Below, piece by piece: positions 1 to 12,995 of a DNA stretch of 48,516 bases (positions within the stretch are counted from its first letter, which is position 1; each line of letters opens with the position of its first letter). The notes beneath the pieces are model-generated. The model was not told where the DNA came from and searched no databases. It saw nothing but the letters and a program-made list of their open reading frames with translations. The translations under genes and the position numbers were made by a program. The DNA comes from Cryomorphaceae bacterium. GTDB taxonomy: Bacteria; Bacteroidota; Bacteroidia; Flavobacteriales_D; Crocinitomicaceae. Where the stretch lies: the NCBI GenBank assembly GCA_021300505.1, contig JAJTDQ010000013.1:1-48516 (forward strand), written 5' to 3'.

Positions 1-59
1 GCTGGTAGAGTAGTGGTCTCCAAAACCATTGGTCGTGGGTTCGAATCCTACCGCCCGTG
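1..59 (+). tRNA. tRNA-Trp (CCA), 5' end cut off by the window edge
   Basis: The anticodon loop has CCA in the context ggtctCCAaaacc, which reads UGG (Trp). The T arm is GTGGG, loop TTCGAAT, then CCTAC, followed by a seven-base acceptor strand and a discriminator G at 59, as expected for bacterial tRNA-Trp. CCA is not encoded. The D arm is only partly present and the 5' acceptor strand is missing. A tRNA-Trp directly before secE-nusG is a common bacterial arrangement. Confidence 0.93.
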
Positions 60-76
60 CATTAAAACTTAAGATT

Positions 77-298
77 GTGTCAAAAATCAAAGAATATTTT
101 ACAGAAACGAAGAAAGAAATGCTTGAGAACGTTTCTTGGCCAACATGGAAAGAGCTTCAGGCAAATACCATTATCGTGGTAGTTGCGTCTGTACTCATTT
201 CATTGTTCATTTTTGCGATGGATTTCGGATTCGGTATTGCTGGAGATGAGAAGTCACTTTGGAGAGGTGCCCTTGGTTTTATTTACGGAATGTTCTAA
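77..298 (+). CDS. secE: Preprotein translocase subunit SecE
   Basis: Small single-pass subunit that clamps the SecYEG translocation channel in the inner membrane. The protein has a short amphipathic N-terminus, the conserved segment around ENVSWPTWKE and one membrane helix (TIIVVVASVLISLFIFAM). This is the short one-helix form typical of Bacteroidota. The GTG at 77 gives 73 residues, near the usual 60-70. An ATG at 29 lies inside the tRNA and cannot be the natural start. Position between tRNA-Trp and nusG supports the call. The exact start codon is inferred. Confidence 0.9.
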   Translation: MSKIKEYFTETKKEMLENVSWPTWKELQANTIIVVVASVLISLFIFAMDFGFGIAGDEKSLWRGALGFIYGMF

Positions 299-311
299 TT
301 GAAAATCCGAA

Positions 312-863
312 ATGGGAGAGATTAAAAAACGCTGGTATGTAGTGCGCGCTGTAAGCGGGAAAGAAAAGAAAGTGAAGGAATATCTGGAACTTGAAATCAC
401 TCGTTTAAAATTGAACGATTTCATCGATCAAGTGCTCATTCCAACGGAAAAAGTATTTCAAATTCGCAACGGTAAGAAGGTAAGCAAAGAACGTGCTTAC
501 CTACCTGGTTATGTGTTGATCGAAGCGGCTTTGGTCGGTGAGGTGCCTCACGTTATTAAAGGTATTCCTAATGTCATTGGTTTCCTTGGTACGGAAAAAG
601 GTGGTGAGCCAGTTCCGATGCGTTTGTCAGAAGTAAATAGAATCCTTGGTAAGGTAGACGAATTGTCTGAATCTGAAGAGGAAATGAAAATACCGTTCGT
701 CGTAGGTGAATCTGTAAAGGTGATCGACGGACCTTTCAATAACTTCAGTGGTGTCATCGATGAGATCAATGAAGAAAAGAAAAAACTAAAGGTCATGGTA
801 AAGATCTTTGGAAGAAAAAACTTGCTCGAGCTTAGCTACATGCAGGTCGAGAAAGAAATTTAG
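312..863 (+). CDS. nusG: Transcription termination/antitermination protein NusG
   Basis: NusG binds the RNA polymerase clamp and couples transcription to Rho or to the ribosome. The 183-residue protein has the N-terminal NGN domain (KKRWYVVRAVSGKEKKVKEY at the start, then LPGYVLIEA) and a C-terminal KOW domain (roughly residues 130-183, with the FVVGESVKVIDGPFNNFSG segment). Length and order are normal. It starts 13 bases after secE, so the two are surely co-transcribed. It stops at TAG, which shows that TAG is read as stop here. Confidence 0.97.
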   Translation: MGEIKKRWYVVRAVSGKEKKVKEYLELEITRLKLNDFIDQVLIPTEKVFQIRNGKKVSKERAYLPGYVLIEAALVGEVPHVIKGIPNVIGFLGTEKGGEPVPMRLSEVNRILGKVDELSESEEEMKIPFVVGESVKVIDGPFNNFSGVIDEINEEKKKLKVMVKIFGRKNLLELSYMQVEKEI

Positions 864-883
864 GTTGCATATTAACCGTAGAA

Positions 884-920
884 GTGAGGAAAGCGATTAA
901 AGCTTCCCGCAAGTACTCAC
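884..920 (+). promoter_or_regulatory. Possible L1-binding leader structure upstream of rplK
   Basis: GTGAG at 884-888 pairs with CTCAC at 916-920, and an inner stem pairs the AAGC and GCTT segments around 891-905. The 3' side leaves a large asymmetric internal loop. Two short stems around an asymmetric loop, just before the L11-L1 genes, is the layout expected of a mimic of the L1 site on 23S rRNA, which lets L1 repress its own operon. The pairing is seen. The regulatory role is inferred. Confidence 0.4.
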
Positions 921-945
921 GCTTGACTACATAAATTAAACACAA

Positions 946-1392
946 ATGGCTAAAGAAGTAGCAGCGTTGATCAAATTACAGGTCAAAGGCGGCGCAGCCA
1001 ACCCAGCCCCTCCAATCGGGCCGGCGCTTGGTGCCAAAGGTGTAAATATCATGGAGTTCTGTAAGCAGTTTAACGCGCGTACACAGGATCGTCCAGGAAA
1101 AATTACACCTGTCGTTATTACCGTTTACGGTGATAAATCCTTTGATTTTGTATTAAAAACCTCACCGGCGGCAGTACAGATCGTCGAACACACAAAAATC
1201 AAGAAGGGTTCTTCTGAACCAAACAAATCGAAGGTAGGTTCCATTTCATGGGATCAAATTCGTTTGATTGCAGAAGATAAACTGGCGGATTTGAATTGTT
1301 TCACAGTAGATGCGGCCATGACAATGGTAGCAGGAACTGCACGAAGCATGGGGGTAACAGTAAAAGGTGGTGAAGCACCGAAAACCAAATAA
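946..1392 (+). CDS. rplK: 50S ribosomal protein L11
   Basis: L11 forms the GTPase-associated centre with 23S rRNA and the L10-L12 stalk. The N-terminal domain has the proline-rich hinge motif [11 protein letters not shown], followed by the C-terminal rRNA-binding domain ending in [10 protein letters not shown]. At 148 residues it is a few residues longer than the usual 141-145, because of a short charged tail. It is 11 bases before rplA in the standard order. Confidence 0.97.
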   Translation: MAKEVAALIKLQVKGGAANPAPPIGPALGAKGVNIMEFCKQFNARTQDRPGKITPVVITVYGDKSFDFVLKTSPAAVQIVEHTKIKKGSSEPNKSKVGSISWDQIRLIAEDKLADLNCFTVDAAMTMVAGTARSMGVTVKGGEAPKTK

Positions 1393-1403
1393 TCGCTAAA
1401 GTA

Positions 1404-2099
1404 ATGGGAAGAGTATCTAAGAAAAGAAAAGAGATCTTGGCCAAATTTGATTTGGCGAAACCATACACTCTTGCAGATGCATGTAATTTGGTTAAGGAGA
1501 TTTCAACCACGCGTTTTGATGCCTCAGTGGACATCTGCGTTCGTTTGGGTGTAGACCCGCGTAAAGCAAATCAAATGGTTCGTGGAACTGTTGCATTACC
1601 GCACGGAACTGGTAAGGATGTGAAGGTACTTGTACTTTGTACACCTGACAAAGAAGCCGAAGCGAAAGCATCAGGAGCTGACCATGTAGGTTTGGATGAT
1701 TACATCGATAAAATTAAAGGTGGTTGGACCGATATCGACGTGATTATTACTATGCCTTCTGTTATGGGTAAGGTTGGAGCACTTGGTCGTATTTTAGGAC
1801 CACGTGGTTTAATGCCGAATCCAAAAACTGGAACGGTAACAATGGAAGTTGGTAAAGCTGTTGAAGAGGTGAAGGCCGGTAAAATTGACTTTAAAGTTGA
1901 TAAATACGGGATCATCCATTCTTCAGTAGGTAAAGTAAGCTTCGATGGAGTTAAAATTCGTGAGAATGCTCAAGAATTGATTCAAACATTGATGAAACTT
2001 AAGCCGTCAGCTGCTAAAGGTACCTACATCAAGAGTATTTATTTAAGCTCAACGATGAGTCCTGGAATTCCAATTGATGCCAAGTCTGTAGTTGCTTAA
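1404..2099 (+). CDS. rplA: 50S ribosomal protein L1
   Basis: L1 forms the mobile stalk at the E site and in many bacteria represses the L11-L1 operon by binding its mRNA. The 231-residue protein has the conserved [20 protein letters not shown] signature near the middle and typical L1 ends. Length is standard. It follows rplK by 11 bases and precedes rplJ by 11 bases, one transcription unit. Confidence 0.97.
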   Translation: MGRVSKKRKEILAKFDLAKPYTLADACNLVKEISTTRFDASVDICVRLGVDPRKANQMVRGTVALPHGTGKDVKVLVLCTPDKEAEAKASGADHVGLDDYIDKIKGGWTDIDVIITMPSVMGKVGALGRILGPRGLMPNPKTGTVTMEVGKAVEEVKAGKIDFKVDKYGIIHSSVGKVSFDGVKIRENAQELIQTLMKLKPSAAKGTYIKSIYLSSTMSPGIPIDAKSVVA

Positions 2100-2110
2100 C
2101 ACTTAGGAAA

Positions 2111-2632
2111 ATGACAAAAGAAGAAAAAGCACAGTACATTGATGAACTTGCTACAGATTTAGCTGCAGCAAACATCTTCTATCTAGCAGACACAGCGGAA
2201 TTGACAGTTGAAGTAATCAACAGCCTTCGCAGAAAGTGTTACCAATCAAATATCCGCATCCGCGTTGTGAAGAACACGTTGCTTTCTAAAGCAATGGATC
2301 GCGTTGAGGGTAAAGACTTCGGTGACTTGAGAGATACGCTCGCAGGAGCAACATCAATCATGTTCAGTGAAGTTGGTAATGCTCCAGCAAAACTGATTGA
2401 AGAATTTCGTAAGAAAAATGCTAAGCCGATTTTGAAAGGTGCGTATATCGACGAAGCAGTGTTTATTGGTGATAACCAATTGTCAACACTCGTTTCATTG
2501 AAAAGCCGCGACGAACTCATCGGAGATATCATTGGATTACTTCAAAGTCCTGCCAAAAACGTTGTTTCTGGACTTACAGGTGCAGGCAGCAAAATTGCTG
2601 GCATCTTGAAAACGCTCGAAGAAAGAGCATAA
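2111..2632 (+). CDS. rplJ: 50S ribosomal protein L10
   Basis: L10 anchors the L7/L12 dimers to the ribosome. The N-terminal globular region begins MTKEEKAQYIDELATDL and contains the IRIRVVKNTLLSKAM segment, which contacts rRNA. The C-terminal helix, around residues 140-173, carries the L12-binding surface. At 173 residues it is of usual length. The 11-base gap before it leaves no room for a long separate L10 leader. Confidence 0.96.
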   Translation: MTKEEKAQYIDELATDLAAANIFYLADTAELTVEVINSLRRKCYQSNIRIRVVKNTLLSKAMDRVEGKDFGDLRDTLAGATSIMFSEVGNAPAKLIEEFRKKNAKPILKGAYIDEAVFIGDNQLSTLVSLKSRDELIGDIIGLLQSPAKNVVSGLTGAGSKIAGILKTLEERA

Positions 2633-2670
2633 TTAATAATTTTTTATAGAACCTTTTTAAATTAAATAAA

Positions 2671-3045
2671 ATGGCTGATTTAAAGCAAATTGCGGAAACG
2701 CTTGTAAACCTTACTGTTAAGGAAGTAAATGAACTAGCAACGATCCTTAAGGATGAGTATGGAATCGAACCAGCTGCTGCTGCACCAGTAATGATGGCTG
2801 CTGCAGGTGGTGGTGCTGAAGCTGCTGAAGAGAAAACAGAATTTGATGTGATCTTGAAAGCTGGTGGAGCGAACAAACTTGCTGTTGTTAAACTTGTAAA
2901 AGAGTTGACAGGAAATGGTTTGAAAGAGTCTAAAGACCTAGTTGATGCTGCACCTTCTACATTGAAAGAAGGAGTATCCAAAGACGAGGCTGAAGGCCTT
3001 AAGAAGTCTCTTGAAGAGGCTGGAGCTGAAGTTGAGATTAAGTAA
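2671..3045 (+). CDS. rplL: 50S ribosomal protein L7/L12
   Basis: Multicopy stalk protein that recruits translation factors. The layout is classical: an N-terminal dimerisation helix ([20 protein letters not shown]), a flexible Ala/Gly hinge around residues 33-53, and a C-terminal domain containing [19 protein letters not shown] and the [10 protein letters not shown] segment that binds factors. Length (124 residues) is standard. A hairpin follows before rpoB. Confidence 0.97.
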   Translation: MADLKQIAETLVNLTVKEVNELATILKDEYGIEPAAAAPVMMAAAGGGAEAAEEKTEFDVILKAGGANKLAVVKLVKELTGNGLKESKDLVDAAPSTLKEGVSKDEAEGLKKSLEEAGAEVEIK

Positions 3046-3062
3046 TTATTCTTCTTCATATA

Positions 3063-3100
3063 CAGGAAGGCGTCCCGAAATTTCGGGATGCCTATTCCTG
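3063..3100 (+). terminator. Hairpin between rplL and rpoB, probable attenuator
   Basis: CAGGAA at 3063 pairs with TTCCTG ending at 3100, with an inner stem of GGCGTCCCGAAA against TTTCGGGATGCC, then TTTT. This is a Rho-independent terminator shape in the 103-base gap inside the operon. In other bacteria a partial terminator here lowers RNA polymerase synthesis relative to ribosomal proteins. The structure is seen; partial readthrough is inferred because no promoter is obvious before rpoB. Confidence 0.7.
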
Positions 3101-3148
3101 TTTTAATGCATTACGCATATTATTGACCATATACATAACAAAAAACGT

Positions 3149-6100
3149 TTGGCCTTGGCAACATCAATAAATAACTCGACGAGAATCAATTTTGCATCAA
3201 GCAAAAGTCAGTTCGACTATCCAGATTTCTTGGATATCCAGCTGAAATCTTTTCAGGAATTCTTTCAATTAGAAACCACCCCTGAAAATCGCGAAAGTGA
3301 AGGTCTGTTCAAAGTTTTCGCTGAGAACTTCCCAATTACAGATACCAGAAATCAATTCGTATTGGAATTTCTGGATTATTTCATCGATCCACCAAGATAT
3401 ACTATCGAAGAGTGTATTGAAAGAGGTCTAACTTATAGCGTTCCGCTTAAAGCGAAGCTGAAATTATATTGTACGGATCCTGAACACGAGGACTTTGAAA
3501 CAATCGTTCAAGATGTGTACTTAGGAACAATTCCTTACATGACTCCAAAAGGATCATTCGTAGTGAATGGTGCTGAACGCGTTATCGTGTCTCAGCTACA
3601 CCGCTCACCGGGTGTATTCTTTGGTCAAAGCCGTCACGCGAATGGTACGAAATTGTACTCTGCACGTGTGATTCCTTTTAAAGGATCTTGGATCGAGTTC
3701 GCAACTGACATCAATAATGTCATGTATGCATACATCGACCGTAAGAAAAAATTGCCAGTAACAACTCTTTTCCGTGCTATCGGATACGAGAGTGATAAAG
3801 ATATTCTAGAAATCTTCGGACTTGCTGATGAAGTGAAAGCGACAAAAGCAAATCTTAAGAAAATGGTGAATCGTAAACTTGCTGCACGGGTTCTTAAATC
3901 ATGGATCGAAGATTTCGGTGATGAAGATACGGGTGAAGTAGTTTCTATCGAAAGAAATGAAGTGCTTCTAGATCGCGAAACTGTTTTGCAAGAAGAGCAC
4001 ATCGACTTAATCGTTGATTCAGGTGTGAAAAACGTAATCTTCCACAAAGAAGATGTCAACACAGCTGACTTTACGATTATCTACAACACATTACAAAAAG
4101 ATACGTCAAACTCTGAAAAAGAGGCTGTTGAGCATATCTATCGTCAATTACGTAACGCTGAGCCACCTGATTATGAGACGGCTAAAGGTGTTTTCGAGAA
4201 GTTGTTCTTCTCTGATACACGTTACGATCTTGGTGAAGTAGGACGTTTCCGTTTGAACAAAAAGCTTGGACTTGAAGAAGCTGATTCTGCGCGTGTATTG
4301 ACAAAAACGGACATCATCTCTATCATCAAGTACTTGATTGAATTGATCAACTCAAAAGCGGATGTGGATGACATCGACCACCTTTCTAATCGTCGTGTAC
4401 GCACGGTTGGTGAGCAATTGTATGCTCAATTTGGTGTAGGTCTTGCACGTATGGCTAGAACGATTCGTGAGCGTATGAATGTACGTGACAACGAGGTGTT
4501 TACGCCGATTGACTTGATCAATGCGAAAACATTGTCTTCTGTGATTAACTCGTTCTTCGGAACAAACCAGTTGTCACAGTTCATGGACCAAACAAACCCA
4601 CTTTCGGAAGTCACGCACAAGCGTCGTCTTTCGGCACTAGGTCCAGGTGGTCTTTCTCGTGAAAGAGCAGGTTTTGAGGTGCGTGACGTTCACTACACTC
4701 ACTACGGTCGTCTTTGTACGATTGAAACACCGGAAGGTCCAAACATTGGTTTGATTTCCTCTCTATGTGTTTTCGCGAAAGTGAACAAACTTGGATTTAT
4801 CGAAACACCTTACCGTGATGTTGAAAATGGTAAAGTGAAGTTGGATAAAGAACCCATTTATTTGACTGCTGAGGAAGAAGATGCAAAAATGATTGCACAA
4901 GCCAATGCGAAGGTGGATGACAAAGGAAACTTCTTGACAGAGTTTGTAAAAGCGCGTTACGAAGGTGATTTCCCAGTTGTTGAACCGAAAGCCTTGACTT
5001 TAATGGATGTAGGTGCCAACCAGATCGCTTCGATCGCGGCGTCATCTATTCCATTCCTAGAGCATGATGATGCCAACCGTGCCCTGATGGGATCAAACAT
5101 GCAACGTCAGGCAGTTCCGTTATTGAAACCGAATTCGCCAATCGTTGGAACAGGTATCGAACGCCTTGTTGCGCGTGATTCTCGTGTATTGATCAATGCT
5201 GAAGGTCCAGGTGTGGTAGAATATGTGGATGCAAATGAAATCGTTATCCGTTATGACTGGACTTCTGAGGATAAGTTGGTGAGCTTCGAAAATGAAGTGA
5301 CGCACTATCCGTTGACGAAATTCATGAAAACAAACCAAAGTACATGTATCAACTTGAAGCCAATCGTTCAGAAGGGTGACCGCGTTGATAAAGGACAAGT
5401 ACTTTGTGAAGGATACGCGACACAACAAGGGGAATTGGCACTCGGACAAAACTTGAAAGTGGCTTTCATGCCATGGAAAGGGTACAACTTCGAGGATGCG
5501 ATTGTAATCTCTGAAAAAGTTGTTCGTGACGATATCTTTACATCAATACACATTGATGAGTATACATTAGAAGTACGCGACACGAAGCGCGGTATGGAAG
5601 AACTTACATCGGATATCCCGAATGTCTCTGAAGAGGCTACGAAGGATTTGGATGAGAATGGGTTGATTCGTATCGGTGCTGAAATTAAAGAAGGGGATAT
5701 CTTGATCGGTAAGATTACTCCGAAAGGTGAAACAGACCCATCTCCAGAAGAGAAATTGCTTCGTGCAATCTTCGGTGATAAAGCGGGTGACGTGAAAGAT
5801 GCGTCCTTGAAAGCTGGTCCTTCTTTGAGAGGTGTTGTGATCGAGAAGAAATTGTTCTCTCGTGCAATTAAAGATAGAAAGTCGAAAGCACAAGATAAAC
5901 CAGTGCTTGAAACACTTGATGCAGAATACGACAAAGACTTCGCTACATTGAAAGAGCGTCTTGCAGATAAATTATTGATGATTCTAGGTGAGCACAAATC
6001 GACTGGAGTTTTCAATAACTTCAAGGAAGAGGTGATCAAGAAAGGAACGAAGTTCAACCAGAAAAACTTGGTGTCTATCGATTACACAATCGTTAATCCA

Positions 6101-6967
6101 ACAAACTGGACAGCTGATGCACATGTGAATGCATTGGTTGGACGTGTGATCCATAACTTTAACATCAAATCAAACGATATTCTTGGTACATACAAGCGCA
6201 AGAAATTCCATATCTCTGTAGGTGATGAGCTTCCAGCAGGTATCGTGAAAATGGCGAAAGTGTATGTGGCGAAGAAACGTAAGTTGAAAGTCGGTGATAA
6301 AATGGCGGGTCGTCACGGTAACAAAGGTATCGTAGCAAACATCGTTCGCGCTGAGGATATGCCATTCCTTGAGGATGGTACTCCAGTAGATATCGTGTTG
6401 AACCCACTTGGGGTACCATCGCGTATGAACCTTGGACAGATTTATGAAACAGTTCTTGGATGGGCTGGAGAAAAATTGGGAGTGAAATTCGCGACACCAA
6501 TTTTCGACGGAGCACACCCTTCAGAAATTGATGCATGGACGGAGAAAGCAGGAGTTCCAAAATCAGGTAAGACATACTTGTACGATGGAGGAACAGGAGA
6601 ACGCTTCCACCAACCAGCGACAGTGGGTGTCATCTATATGTTGAAACTATCTCACATGGTTGATGATAAGATGCACGCTCGTTCAATCGGACCATACTCA
6701 TTGATTACACAACAGCCGTTGGGTGGTAAAGCACAATTCGGAGGTCAGCGTTTCGGTGAAATGGAGGTTTGGGCACTCGAAGCATTCGGTGCGGCAAATA
6801 TCCTTCAAGAAATCTTGACTGTGAAGTCGGATGATGTAATGGGTCGTGCAAAAGCATACGAATCGATTGTAAAAGGAGACAATATTCCTGAACCAGGAAT
6901 TCCTGAATCATTCAATGTATTGCTTCACGAGTTGAGAGGTTTGTGTCTCAATGTGTCCCTGGATTAA
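3149..6967 (+). CDS. rpoB: DNA-directed RNA polymerase subunit beta
   Basis: Catalytic beta subunit of RNA polymerase, full length at 1272 residues. The protein runs uninterrupted from the beta protrusion ([16 protein letters not shown]) to the C-terminal clamp region ([20 protein letters not shown]). The rifampicin pocket reads [20 protein letters not shown]. The Asp, His and Ser equivalent to E. coli D516, H526 and S531 are wild type, and Thr replaces N518. No ATG fits. TTG at 3149 or TTG at 3155 is the likely start, with the usual NFAS(S/T)K segment close behind. The overlapping antisense ORFs are shadows. Confidence 0.97.
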   Translation: MALATSINNSTRINFASSKSQFDYPDFLDIQLKSFQEFFQLETTPENRESEGLFKVFAENFPITDTRNQFVLEFLDYFIDPPRYTIEECIERGLTYSVPLKAKLKLYCTDPEHEDFETIVQDVYLGTIPYMTPKGSFVVNGAERVIVSQLHRSPGVFFGQSRHANGTKLYSARVIPFKGSWIEFATDINNVMYAYIDRKKKLPVTTLFRAIGYESDKDILEIFGLADEVKATKANLKKMVNRKLAARVLKSWIEDFGDEDTGEVVSIERNEVLLDRETVLQEEHIDLIVDSGVKNVIFHKEDVNTADFTIIYNTLQKDTSNSEKEAVEHIYRQLRNAEPPDYETAKGVFEKLFFSDTRYDLGEVGRFRLNKKLGLEEADSARVLTKTDIISIIKYLIELINSKADVDDIDHLSNRRVRTVGEQLYAQFGVGLARMARTIRERMNVRDNEVFTPIDLINAKTLSSVINSFFGTNQLSQFMDQTNPLSEVTHKRRLSALGPGGLSRERAGFEVRDVHYTHYGRLCTIETPEGPNIGLISSLCVFAKVNKLGFIETPYRDVENGKVKLDKEPIYLTAEEEDAKMIAQANAKVDDKGNFLTEFVKARYEGDFPVVEPKALTLMDVGANQIASIAASSIPFLEHDDANRALMGSNMQRQAVPLLKPNSPIVGTGIERLVARDSRVLINAEGPGVVEYVDANEIVIRYDWTSEDKLVSFENEVTHYPLTKFMKTNQSTCINLKPIVQKGDRVDKGQVLCEGYATQQGELALGQNLKVAFMPWKGYNFEDAIVISEKVVRDDIFTSIHIDEYTLEVRDTKRGMEELTSDIPNVSEEATKDLDENGLIRIGAEIKEGDILIGKITPKGETDPSPEEKLLRAIFGDKAGDVKDASLKAGPSLRGVVIEKKLFSRAIKDRKSKAQDKPVLETLDAEYDKDFATLKERLADKLLMILGEHKSTGVFNNFKEEVIKKGTKFNQKNLVSIDYTIVNPTNWTADAHVNALVGRVIHNFNIKSNDILGTYKRKKFHISVGDELPAGIVKMAKVYVAKKRKLKVGDKMAGRHGNKGIVANIVRAEDMPFLEDGTPVDIVLNPLGVPSRMNLGQIYETVLGWAGEKLGVKFATPIFDGAHPSEIDAWTEKAGVPKSGKTYLYDGGTGERFHQPATVGVIYMLKLSHMVDDKMHARSIGPYSLITQQPLGGKAQFGGQRFGEMEVWALEAFGAANILQEILTVKSDDVMGRAKAYESIVKGDNIPEPGIPESFNVLLHELRGLCLNVSLD

Positions 6968-6981
6968 TTTCAAGTTGTTGA

Positions 6982-11295
<4,314 letters not shown>

Positions 11296-11315
11296 TCAAA
11301 CAAACATAATTAGTC

Positions 11316-11339
11316 AAAAGGAGCGGAAACGCTCCTTTT
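11316..11339 (+). terminator. Rho-independent terminator after rpoC
   Basis: AAAAGGAGCG, a GAAA tetraloop and CGCTCCTTTT form a perfect 10-bp stem starting 20 bases after the rpoC stop. The T run is part of the stem's 3' arm. It closes the secE-rpoC transcription unit. The stem is symmetric, so it may act in both directions. Confidence 0.92.
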
Positions 11340-11382
11340 GTGTTTTATACTTTAACCGAATATTGCTACCTTCACTTGCGAA

Positions 11383-11703
11383 ATGTCAACTATGGAAAAC
11401 AATAACGAAAATCAAGTAAATATCGAACTCAATGAAGAAACAGCATTGGGTGTATATTCCAATTTAGCCGTAATCACACATTCACAAGCTGAGTTTGTAT
11501 GCGACTTCATCCAAATGATGCCAGGAATGCCTAAAGGAAAGGTAAGGTCTCGCGTTATTATGACTCCACAAAATGCAAAGCGTTTTATGCGTGCCATGAT
11601 TGAGAATATGCAGAATTATGAACAACATTTTGGATTGGTAGACGATTCAAATGGCCCGCCAATGCCACCAATGAATTTTGGTCCACCAAGTACCTTGGCT
11701 TAG
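11383..11703 (+). CDS. DUF3467 domain protein
   Basis: A 106-residue soluble protein of the DUF3467 family, function unknown, often found just after rpoC in Bacteroidota. Visible features are an Asn/Glu-rich start, a core (ALGVYSNLAVITHSQAEFVC, then DFIQMMPGMP) and the conserved segment KVRSRVIMTPQNAKRF, followed by a Pro-rich tail. It lies 43 bases after the rpoC terminator, so it needs its own promoter. TACCTTCA at 11367 resembles the Bacteroidota -7 box with one or two mismatches. ATG at 11392 is an alternative start. Confidence 0.88.
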   Translation: MSTMENNNENQVNIELNEETALGVYSNLAVITHSQAEFVCDFIQMMPGMPKGKVRSRVIMTPQNAKRFMRAMIENMQNYEQHFGLVDDSNGPPMPPMNFGPPSTLA

Positions 11704-11726
11704 TTTTATAACTATACAAATTTCCA

Positions 11727-11734
11727 TACCTTTG
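11727..11734 (+). promoter_or_regulatory. Promoter -7 box TACCTTTG, 4 bases before an ATG
   Basis: TACCTTTG matches the Bacteroidota TAnnTTTG -7 element exactly. Only TCGT separates it from the ATG at 11739, so the transcript would begin at or next to the start codon (leaderless). It serves the broken gene that follows. No clear -33 TTG at the usual distance. Confidence 0.6.
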
Positions 11735-11738
11735 TCGT

Positions 11739-12129
11739 ATGAAATTGTTCTCGATATTTTTCGCACTACTTTTTGGCGTACTTTCCCTTGCGCCAAATAT
11801 GTAAGGTGGACAATTTCTTAAGCTGAATGAGCTTGTTGAACATTACCAAGATCATCAAGAAGGCAATCAACCATTTACTTCATTTTTGTCTTTCGTTAAA
11901 GAGTATTATTTCAACAATGCGACGTCTTCAGGTGATGAACAAAACATGCCCTTCAAATCTACCGTAGTAACGGTTATGGTTTTGGCACATATTCAACCTG
12001 ATATATATTTATATTCCTACGTTCCAACATCCCGCTGAAACCATTGAAATTCCATCGCTCTTCGGTGAGCCTAGTGACAAAATCGTATCGGTCTCCCTGA
12101 GTATTTGGAATCCCCCTAAAATGGCTTAA
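11739..12129 (+). pseudogene. Broken small exported protein, one stop and two frameshifts
   Basis: From ATG 11739 the frame gives a signal-like stretch (MKLFSIFFALLFGVLSLAP) and stops at TAA 11802-11804. It then continues in the same frame as LKLNELVEHYQDHQEG, FTSFLSFVKEYYF and MPFKS. Near 11960 the sense moves to another frame (YRSNGYGFGTYST) and near 11998 to the third frame, which reads IYIPTFQHPAETIEIPSLF and ends SIWNPPKMA at TAA 12127. Motifs of the type LVEHxxxH, LPFKS and a WxPPKxA end recall a small Bacteroidota family that I associate with metal-efflux loci. Family name and function are not known to me. Three independent lesions make this a real pseudogene or very poor sequence. Confidence 0.75.
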
Positions 12130-12138
12130 TGCATTTCA

Positions 12139-12154
12139 TTGACTAATCAGTCAA
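12139..12154. promoter_or_regulatory. Palindrome TTGACT-AATC-AGTCAA, possible TetR-type operator
   Basis: A perfect 6-bp inverted repeat around AATC, 22 bases before the ATG of the efflux-derived ORF. Palindromes of the form TGACT-n4-AGTCA are common operators of TetR/AcrR repressors that control RND efflux operons. No such regulator gene is in the window, so the partner is unknown. Confidence 0.5.
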
Positions 12155-12176
12155 TTGTTTCATTAAACCCATTTTT

Positions 12177-12509
12177 ATGTTAAATAAGATCATTCATTGG
12201 TCGATCAGCAATGACATAGCGCCTGGATCGTACTTTAAAGCAACAATTCACGCAGGTGAAAGCAAATTGCATTGCGTACCAAGTGAAGCAATCGTTGAAC
12301 TCGATGGTGAACCAGTAATCTTTAAATTGGCGGAAACTCATGGGAACAAGTCGTACTTTAAACCAATCCCCGTTCGCATATTAATTGCTGAAAAAGAACT
12401 AACTGCTTTTGAGTTCATCCGAAAAGGCGTAACTTTCAATCAAACTTTCGTCTTGAGTGGAGCCTATGACATTATGTCTTCGATCATGGTAAATGGCGAA
12501 GAAGAATAG
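12177..12509 (+). pseudogene. Chimeric ORF: CusA-like N-terminus joined to CusB-like C-terminus
   Basis: The 110-residue ORF starts MLNKIIHWSISN, which matches how Bacteroidota CusA/CzcA heavy-metal RND pumps begin (typically MLNKIIxxSIxN). From about residue 13 it changes to DIAPGSYFKATI, LHCVPSEAIVELDGEPVIFK and FVLSGAYDIMSSIMVNGEEE, which looks like the last domain of the periplasmic adaptor CusB/CzcB (the proximal barrel region and tail). It lacks pump membrane segments and adaptor hairpin. The simplest reading is an in-frame deletion of several kb that removed the rest of cusA, probably an outer-membrane factor, and most of cusB. It cannot be a working pump. Assignment rests on remembered family ends and should be checked by search. 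Confidence 0.7.
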
Positions 12510-12526
12510 AATTAAATTGAAATAAA

Positions 12527-12988
12527 ATGAATAAAATACTCCTAATCAGTTTTACAGTCGTTTCTTCGATTTTGCTTTTCTCCAATTGTGAAAAAGAAGG
12601 AGAGTGTGGTGAAGTAAACATCGCACAAGCAGGAGGAAGCAAAAGCCACAATTTTGGAATGAATTGTATGAGTTGTCACAAAAGTGGTGGCGAGGGTAAA
12701 GGATGCTTCAGCGCAGCAGGAAGCGTCTCGAATGCCACACTTACCGCACATGTGACAGGTGGAACAGTTAAATTCTACACCGAGCCAAATGGTGGAGGTC
12801 AATTGATGTATACCTTGCAAATTGATTCAAAAGGAAACTTCTATACGACTGAATCAATGAGTCTTTCCGGTCTTTATCCAATGATTGTAAGTACTTCAGG
12901 TGCAACAGCATCCATGTCAACGGGACTAACAACAGGTCAATGTAACTCTTGCCACGGTTCGTCTACAAGCGGATTGTACGCGAATTAA
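12527..12988 (+). CDS. Putative lipoprotein with two CxxCH haem-binding motifs
   Basis: A 153-residue protein with a signal peptide and lipobox ending FSNC (Cys21), so probably anchored in a membrane. CMSCH at residues 47-51 and CNSCH at 139-143 are covalent haem c sites; between them lies a Gly/Thr/Ser-rich stretch that looks like a small beta domain (ATLTAHVTGGTVKFYTEPNG). Haem at both ends of a beta domain suggests an electron carrier or a metal sensor rather than a standard cytochrome c. It starts 17 bases after the efflux remnant and ends 7 bases before the iron transporter gene, so it probably shares their transcript. Redox partner unknown; the family is not one I can name. Confidence 0.75.
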   Translation: MNKILLISFTVVSSILLFSNCEKEGECGEVNIAQAGGSKSHNFGMNCMSCHKSGGEGKGCFSAAGSVSNATLTAHVTGGTVKFYTEPNGGGQLMYTLQIDSKGNFYTTESMSLSGLYPMIVSTSGATASMSTGLTTGQCNSCHGSSTSGLYAN

Positions 12989-12995
12989 TGCGACC

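Noticed and set aside
5368-6057. Long antisense ORFs in rpoB, rpoC and rny
   Set aside because: These reflect the codon bias of the real gene on the other strand, with Ser- and Phe-rich translations and no family resemblance.
11739-12129. Unrelated short ORFs or a non-coding RNA between the DUF3467 gene and 12177
   Set aside because: The three frames together rebuild one protein with a signal-like start and a WNPPKMA end, so a decayed gene is a better explanation.
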